A stretch of DNA of 64,000 bases. Origin: Owenia fusiformis. Its lineage: Eukaryota > Annelida > Polychaeta > Sabellida > Oweniidae. This document shows, one piece after another, positions 39,901-48,900 of this stretch. Every line of letters starts with the position of its first letter. The first letter of the stretch is position 1. Location: contig CAIIXF020000001.1 in assembly GCA_903813345.2 (NCBI GenBank), positions 31,413,732 to 31,477,731 on the forward strand, written 5' to 3'. Under the pieces are notes generated by a model, which saw only the letters and a list, made by a program, of their open reading frames with translations, made no database searches and had not been told where the DNA came from. The position numbers and the translations under genes are program-made.

Positions 39901-42900
39901 ATAAACACATAATAAGTGAATAACCTGAGTACAAAAACCGTCGGGCTATGTCCCATTGCCCAGCTTATGGACAACTACCAATTATATTTCATTTCACAAA
40001 CGATCGGACACATTTTTTGTAGTAGAAGGACTATACCATCTCACCACACTCGGTGTTCCAAACATTTCTTTTCAGCGTGCCGAATATATATTCAACAATC
40101 TTTTTCTGCCGACCCGGCAATACAAAAATATATACACTTTATAAACCTTTGGAGATAAACACTCACTCCGATTCATACTTTAAAAACAACGCATTTACTC
40201 ACAAACGACCAACCAAACCAGGTTTCCCCAATCGGGAACCCTATTCAGAATAAACAACCCATTCTTAAAGAACAATGGAAATAAAACACAAACATATACA
40301 ACAAACTATCTAACACATTACCCGTGCATCATATAAAACACATTTCAACAAACAAAACAAACGAAACAAATTTTAACAAACAAACCGACCATATCGTGAT
40401 ACAATTAACCAAAACGCATACACCATCCCGACAAAACACAAACAGGATAATCAAAACATAATGAAATCACAAGAAGACAGCCTCCAAATTCAAGTTAATA
40501 TCTCAACAACAAGAGATGCTACTATCATAACAAACACACCGAAATAAAGTTTAGACATGACACTACACACCCAAACCGTTGAAAAACAACTTACCTACCA
40601 TTTACTTACCAAAAAACGCCACAAAACAAACACGAAATTTACAACCCAAAATACCACAAAACTCCGATAAAACCAAAATACAACCAATCGCGAACAAGCT
40701 AACAACTCCCCCAACGCACACATCGTATCAAAATAAAAACACCTCGCCATAAAGGGTAAACAACAAACCAAACAAACAAAACAAATTAAAAGAAACAAAC
40801 TGACCGCAACTTGATGCAATTAATCAATACGCTACACGATCCCGACAAACCACAAACACAGGATAATCAAAACATAATGAAATCACGGGAAGACAGCCTC
40901 CAAAACCAAATTAATATCTCAACAACAAGAGATGCTACTACCATAACACACACACCAAAATGAACCTCAGACATGACACTACACACCCAAACCATTGAAA
41001 AACAACTTAGCCACCACATAGATACCACAAACGCCGCCAAACATACACGAAATTTACGAACCAAAATAATGCAAAACTTCGATAAAGCCAAAATACAACC
41101 CAGCACGTCGAAATAGATCCCCTAGTCAAGTTAATATCTTGACAATAAGATATACTACCACCACTACACACAGACCAACACGTAGCTCAAACACCAGACT
41201 AAACACCCAAACCTTTAACAAACGGGGAACCCACCACAAACTCACACTACACACATCCAAATGCTACTAAAGACGAACGAATTTACAACTCTTCCAATAT
41301 ATCTACCATCAACATAAAAGATTCACCACCATACATGAAACTTAAACACAAAACCAAAACCACAACTTTTCTTAACCAAAAATTATCTCTAACACAACTG
41401 AATGATCGGGATGTCCAGCCTATCTCTACATTAATGAAGACTGCAGGAAATGACACACAGATGTCATAACCCTAGGATCAACCAATCTACCTGTCACATA
41501 AATACTGACGGTGGTTTGGGGAAGCTTAGCTACTAGACCTTGTCTCCCAGACCCCTCGACCGAGACCTCTCACCATTAACACAGACTGCATGACATGTGC
41601 GGGTGATGTCTCAAGCCATTGTCGAAGTCACCACTCCCGAAAACCAGCCTGGCGCAAGAGTTTAATTTGTCATTTCAGGACGAAATTTTCAGAATTCACG
41701 ATGTAGATACGCTAACGCGTGGCCTTTTTTGATGAAAACAATTTCATTGGTAAATAGTTGTTATTGTTCGCATGCAGTATCTGTTAATTTCATGTAAATT
41801 CATCGCATTGATTAAATTCAGGATCCAATAAATATATGTGCATTTATACTGTACTGTGGTTAAATGGGAACAGATGATTCAAAAAGCATTTTGAAAAACA
41901 CTTTGTTAAATTATTTGTTTTCGTCTAAAGCGACTCATTTAGAGTCTTATAAATTGTATAATATAATGTGATGTACATGGGGAGCAAACATCTACATTCA
42001 TCAGATGTTTATCGGGATGAGGAAGAGAGCTAAATATCCTCTGGAAATGAAAGATCGTGTAATTTAACGTTGAAAGATAATAATGGTTTTAAACCTGATT
42101 TACCATTCGTCCATCGGGTAAGTAAATGGAATCTAAAACACTTAACTACATGAAATTATAATGTGGCGTCCGTGCAACGAATGGTGAGCGAAAGCTACGC
42201 GAATAAACCAACTCCGCTGTACATATGAAATCACCCCGCGATGAGCTTGAAGCGCACTCGTGACGCGCCCGCGGTGACCACGAAAAGCGTTCGAGTTGAC
42301 CACGAAATTCGGGCGGCATGCCGACGACATGGCATGGTGTAAGGCGTGCCATTAGACGTACTGTACCAGGTCGTTCAATAAGTTCTCATAATTTTGCTCT
42401 CATTTTAAGAGTTTTTTATATTTTTCCATGAAAATTTTACAGACGATGCAGAATGTATCTGTGTAACAACCCTGCAAAAATTAAGTTTTAATTCTAATGG
42501 TCGTGAAAATGGCGGTTGTTATAGTAACATGAAAAATGGGTAGGCGGGGCAGATTATTTGATGTCATAGTGGCATATAATTCAGTTCAACATTGTGGAGA
42601 GTAACAAGTGTTTTAATGTCATGTAGTCCCATTTATCCCATGAAATAGTATGGGGTAAATGTTTCTATTCCTACTTTAAATGCTCAAAATAATGTCCATT
42701 GGATGCGACACACTTTCGATGACGTTCTACCCAATCCTGGAAGATTTTATGGAATCCATCAGGAAATCTAGCTCTGAGAGCATTTTGGACTGCATTCTGC
42801 AAATCTTCTTTCGATGCAAATCGAAAACCTCTCAGCTCATCTTTCATTGGGCCAAACACGCCAAAGTCGCATGGGGCTTCATCAGGTGAATATGGTGCCT

Positions 42901-45900
42901 GTGGGAGAACTTCCATTCCGAGTTCTCCTATGGTGTTCAGTACAACTTCTGCCCGGTGACACGGGGCATTATCCTGATGAAATATTCTTGTCGCCAACTC
43001 TAGGAGGGGGCGTTTCTTTGAGAAGGCCCGTTTGAGATGCCTCTTGAGAACCTGAAATAGTCAGTAGGATAGGATACTAATGCCTTTAACATTTGTACTT
43101 AACCATTTTTATAGTTCAAATCTGATTTTAAATTTGATTTGATTTAATGTTTTTACTCTTATATTGATTAATTAATTAATAATGAATAAGCTTACCATTG
43201 CATAATAGTCCTTGTTTATTCTCTGACCATCAGGAATTGCATGCGTAAGCAGCACCCCAGAGCTATCCAAAAACACAATGAACATCACCTTGCCGTCATT
43301 TTTGGTCAGTTTTGCCAGGGTTGAAATGGGAGTAGGTGAGTTCTTAGTTCTCCAACCACTTGATGCTCTCTTCCCAAGGGGCTCATAATAGCTGACGTAC
43401 ACCTCGTCGCATGTGATAATTCGTTGAAGAAAACTATCCCCTTCATCTTGGTATCGTCTTAGAAATTCTTGGGAAACCTCAACTCTGCGGGCTCTCTGGT
43501 CACTAGTTAACTCCTTTGGCACCCATTTAGCACACATGAGGTTCATTTTAAGCTTCTCTTTCAGAATGAAGTGTGTTCTACCTATACTAATGTTCACATT
43601 CTCACTAAGTTCCCGTACAGAGATGCGGCGATCATCATCTAGAACTGTCTTAACTCTTTCAACAGCCTTTGGGTTGGTGACTTTTACCGGTCTGCCAGTC
43701 CGTTTTTCATCCATCACAGATTTTCTTCCCTCTGAACCAAACCTTTGATACCATTGGTATATGGTAGGTGTGCTCATTAACTCCTTTCCATAAATATCTT
43801 GAACTGCTTTTATTGTTTCTCCTCTTGATTTCTTGGATAACACACAAAATCTTATCACACTACGGATTTGAATTTGAATTTCATCTTGACTTTTCACAAG
43901 ACCACAGTCAGCTGCCATCTTGGGTCTCTCTATTGAAACCTTTTCTGTGATGTCATACCTTTTTATGTGATGTCACAGTAATAACTATACTCAGAAAAGT
44001 TGCATCTTTCACACTGATGTCAAAACCTGTTTCTATGGTTGCAAATCTTTCAGATAAAACATATGACATTTCAAGATGAAATCTAACTACATCCATGGAT
44101 TTTACGATCAAATAAAGTTGCCCCGCCTACCGATTTTTGACGTTACTATAGCAACCGCCATTTCCACAACCATTAGAATTAATACATAATCTTTGCAGAG
44201 TTGTTACACAGATACATTCTGCATCGTCTGTAAAATTTTCATGGAAAAATATAAAAAACTCTTAAAATGAGAGCAAAATTATGAGAACTTATTGAACGAC
44301 CTGGTACATGTAAACTAAACTTGTTCTGTGTCCAAGTTCTTGTAAATAAAGTTCATGAATGTCGACTTATTCTCAACTAATATGGCCAATATGGCTAATT
44401 TAAAGTTTCAACTTGCAGGTTGTTGGTCAAACTGGGCTTCTTGGAGTGAGAGTTGCCCTTCTTGCCCTATCTGTGGTCGAGGCTCAGTTATATGCACACA
44501 TACTAGGACTAGACAAGGACAAAAATGTGCACCAAATGTTCAATTACAAACTGAAGTTTCAACCAAAACATGTTTATCACCTCCATGTAAGCAACGCGTT
44601 CTACTTTTTTATTAGAAAAATGTAAATATCCTAACCCCCCCCCCCCTCCTCTCAATTCATATGAATTGGTGATTAGAGATGAATTGCATTCCCTGACATG
44701 TTTCATAATAACAGAAAATCTTGTTTATTCTTCTTTACTAGTAAACATTGTAAAATCAAGATGTCCATTTGGTTATAAGTTCATCTAGATGTTAAATTCG
44801 CAGGCTGTGTAAGGTCAAACTTGGCTAACTGAAAAATCTTGTTCATTGTTATTTACCAGTACCAGTGGTTTTGAATTAATGGTATATGCTCAATCTGCAG
44901 GCTGTGAATGGTCAAACTGGGCTACTTGGAGCGAGAATTGCCCATCTTGCCCTCCGTCTTGTGGCGGAGAATCTGTTACTTGTACCCGTACTAGGACCAG
45001 ACAAGGGCCATATTGCACACCAAAATCTCAATCAAAGAGTGAAACATCAACCAAAATATGTCCTATGATATGTAAGATGTGTTGCATTACATTATAATCT
45101 GTAAAATAAAGACAACGTTTGTTTCAACTACATGAGATATGGAAATGCGAGTACACAATACATGTGTTCTTTATTACTTAGAGGCAGAATCAGATATATA
45201 GGGGATGACAAAATTGCAATTAACATTTACCATTAGCCCACAAATTAATAGTACATATTGTTTATTTATATGATAAGGGCCTTCATTTCCATAATATCTC
45301 GTACGTTCCGAGAATGTCGTTCATTCTTTCTTCACACTATTCTATACAGTCGACGTATACTCTACTGAGATAGTCTAAATTGCTTATATAAAGTATCAAT
45401 TTGCAGGTTGTTGGTTAACCTGGACTTCTTGGAGTGAGACTTGCCCTGATTGCTCAAGCTGCGGTGGAGGATCAGTAATATGCACACATACTAGGACTAG
45501 ACAAGGACCAAACTGTGCAACAAATGTTCAGTTAGACACTAAAGTTTCGACCAAAACATGTTTGTCACCACCATGTATGTAATGTTTCTTCTGCGTTATT
45601 GAAAAAATATGTAAAAATGAATAAATATGCCCCCTTTTCATAATTAGCACGAAGTTGAGAAATGTTGAATGATATGCTTCATAATAGCTGGAAATCTCGT
45701 TCATTGTTCCTTACTAGTTTTAATTTTTACCTTATTCACATTAACGTTTGCGATGATCTAGATGCTTAATTTCCAGGTTGTATATGGTCACCCTGGGCTA
45801 GTTGGAGCGTGAATTGCCCATTTTGTCCCAAGTCCTGTAGTGGAGGATCTGTAAGTTGCACTCGAGCAAGGACTAGACAGGGACCATATTGCACACCAAC

Positions 45901-48900
45901 GTCTCAATCACAGAGTCAGACATCATCAAAAATATGTCCAAAGATATGTGAGCATTGTTTCAAGCTTCCTAAATTGTTAACGAGTGATTTTTTATATATT
46001 TTGAGTTGGTTTTGAGTTTTCACATCGATCTTCCAAAAGATATGACTATATATTCCATACAGAAGTCTGTTTGTTCCAGATAATACAAGGCTTGGCTTCT
46101 AGGGTAGCAGGTATGCCATTATTTGGTATTAAAATAAAGGCATTTGAAATGAATGAAAGTAGCACATAAGGTCAAATATAGTTTACTCGTGGGCATTTTT
46201 ACTTCGCGTGTGGCTGTCATTTCAGATTTGATGAAATTGTAGCAAACACGAGCTAGAATACATGGACACTGATATCTCGAAAAGTAAAACTCCCTATCAT
46301 TTTGATGTACAGGCTTACCGAAAGTGAATGCAACCCATAAATGTGCTTGACACTTCTCGTCATAACATTTTGGGTTATGCCCAAAATGGTCAAATGGTCT
46401 GTTAAAAATGTATCAAAATATGTGTTTTATACGACAACCTCGACGTCGCAGGCTTTCCTGTATGCGGCGCGAAACGTTCTCATATTCAAAGTACTATTAG
46501 TACCCGAGATAGCTCTGATTTTTGCAGTGATTTCTGTTTTTATTACGTGACTGATTGTCTTTGGGTGGTTTGCATAAACAATGGTCCTTTAATTAACCCC
46601 ACGTATAGAAATCTTGGGCGTTCAAGTTGAGTGAGTGCGGGGCTAACAAAGGGTCACATCTACCGATGATCAGTGATCAAATCTTGTGGTGATGAGGAAG
46701 TTTTGAGACAGCATTAGGAATACTTCCCCAGGGACATCAACCATGAGAGAAAATGGTTGCACTTGAAGCCAATCGTTGGAGTGACTGTGCCAATGGTTTG
46801 AGCATCGACTGATCAGCAGGAGATGTGACATGTTGTGGGCCCTCCACTCACCCGACTTGAACGTCCTAGATTTATACCCCTGAGGGTATTAACTGAAGGA
46901 AATATCGAAGCACAAGTGCTAAATGGAAAGGACCAAAAAACTGTAAAGAAATATATCAAAAAGGTGTAAACATGTCATAAGAAAAATATACCCTAAACAG
47001 TATATTAAAAACATGATCAAACGTGAAAAGAAATAATGCCCAACACCCCCTTCCCCTCAAAGCAAGAGCCAATATCACAACCCAGGGCCAGAACACCAAG
47101 AGGACATTTCATTTCAAACGTGGGCGTGGCACTTTTTGATACTTGCCTAATTGCTGCAGAATTAAATAAAAAATACATATTACATTCACAACGATTGACA
47201 TTTAATTAGCACTAACATTATGTACAATAACCTTGTAGTATGTTAATTATCATTATTAGACACTTCAACTATTTTATGTAAGTGTTATCATGACCCTCCA
47301 TTATATCCATATACCCTACTCGATGAGCATCACCAATGGTGTGTCAAATTATTTGTTAAGGTTTGAGAAAATTTTGATATATAAATGTTTCCATGGTAAC
47401 CATATACGTTAGAGATTGGGAATTTCTAGCACTGACTAACCATGGCACTACCTGCCTAATATAAAATTATGAATTTATAACCTACATTAGTATTCTTTTT
47501 ATTCGGGGGTATCAAAGTACCCCGAAGGTTTTCTTGGGGTAGGGGCCCTCTGCCATAAGGCACGGCTTAAGTTTTGCCTTAAAATGGAAAGTAGTGTGTA
47601 GAGGTAGCATCAAGCAAAATATTTTGGCATAGATTTCCTCAAAGCAATATCCACTAATTATGGTACATATTAAGTTTTCTAGATTTCTATAAAGCAAATA
47701 TGTTGGATCACTGAAATAGTCCATAAAATATGAAACTCTCATTCATTATTCATTCATTTTTTTACTTTCAGGCAATTGTTTATGTTCAACTTGTTCAACT
47801 AGACAGAAAAGATGTTTAACATTGCAGGTTGTTGGTCAAATTGGGAAACTTGGAGCAAGAGTTGCCCTTCTTGCCCTCTTTGTGGCGGAGGATCTGTCAC
47901 ATGTACAAAGACTAGGACCAGACAAGGACCGAACTGCACACCAATGTCTCAATCACAGTATGAAACATCAACTAAAATGTGTTCAAAGATGTGTAATCAT
48001 TGCCTCACTTTTGTTGGTTGTTGTAAACTAAAGAAAATGTTCCTGCAAATGTAAAGACCCATCGTGAGTTATCACAGCCTTCTCTCAGTTTCCTTCTAGC
48101 CTACTATATCAATACCGGATAGCTAGCGTCAAGTACATTTTTATTTCGTCCGGTAAGGATGGTCACGACATGGCGAACTTTTTGAACACAGGTTTCTCTT
48201 AAACAAGTCATCACCAAATTCTGAAAAGTTTACACATTGTCAATTTAATGGTCATCTTTTAATGGTAACAATATAATTTGAAATAGACATATATACTTTT
48301 CTCTATATTGTCTTAGAAAACACATCGGACACTTCTTTTGTTCTAGGTATCATATGTTCGGAATGAAATGAAACATCTATTCGAACCTCATTGGAACGAA
48401 AAGACATAAACAAAATATGTTTATGTCTCTCAATATTATAATTATACAAAGGAAAGTCCGGTTGATTTAAAAAAAAGTATCTTGTTAATGAATGTAAAGG
48501 TTTATCTAAGTTAGTTTTTATCTATTTCGTTTTTTGTTTTAATTTTTTGAATACTTTTTGTTAAATCAACCAAAATTTCCTTTGTACAACTATAATATTG
48601 GGAAGTCTAAGAAAATGTTGTATATGCTATTTTGTTCAAACAAGCTTCGGAAAGATAATTTATTTCATTTTCAAGAAATGGTAAAAAGTAACAAAAAAAC
48701 AATTGCACTAAAAACAAGAAATTTTAACAAAAACAGTTATATAAAAATATATAAATTATTTTCGCATTAAATTGTTGTCAATCAGTCAATATTACATAAA
48801 GGACCGTGTTTTTCTACAGAATGTTTTCGATAATTGGTTTAAGAGAAAAAGTATTTCCGTGCTTAACCCCACATTACAAATAATCTATAGATAATTGACT

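Larger units (their letters stand above)
26113..42363. mobile_element. 16.25-kb TA-flanked inserted block with CAGT...ACTG ends
   Basis: The intron string taatgta-catgtaaac is unbroken in neighbouring units (for example near 24510-24525). Here it is cut after taatgta (26112) and resumes with catgtaaac at 44307. Between lie this block and a mariner. The block starts cagtccatctt, ends agacgtactg, and is TA-flanked on both sides, so it behaves like one TA-targeting insertion with short imperfect inverted ends (CAGTnCnTCT). Both outer ~200 bp are unusually CpG-rich, while the inside is AT-rich, repeat-filled and has no long ORF. It may be a giant non-autonomous element, or a small element swollen by nested insertions. 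The superfamily is not assigned. Confidence 0.55.

Noticed and set aside
40595-41106. Two reverse-strand hydrophobic ORFs that look like membrane proteins
   Set aside because: They come from G-poor repeat DNA duplicated at ~420 bp; the hydrophobicity follows from base composition.
46341-46550. 69-codon hydrophobic ORF in intron 26 of gene B
   Set aside because: No acceptor/donor pair in the right phase and no similarity to the neighbouring exons.
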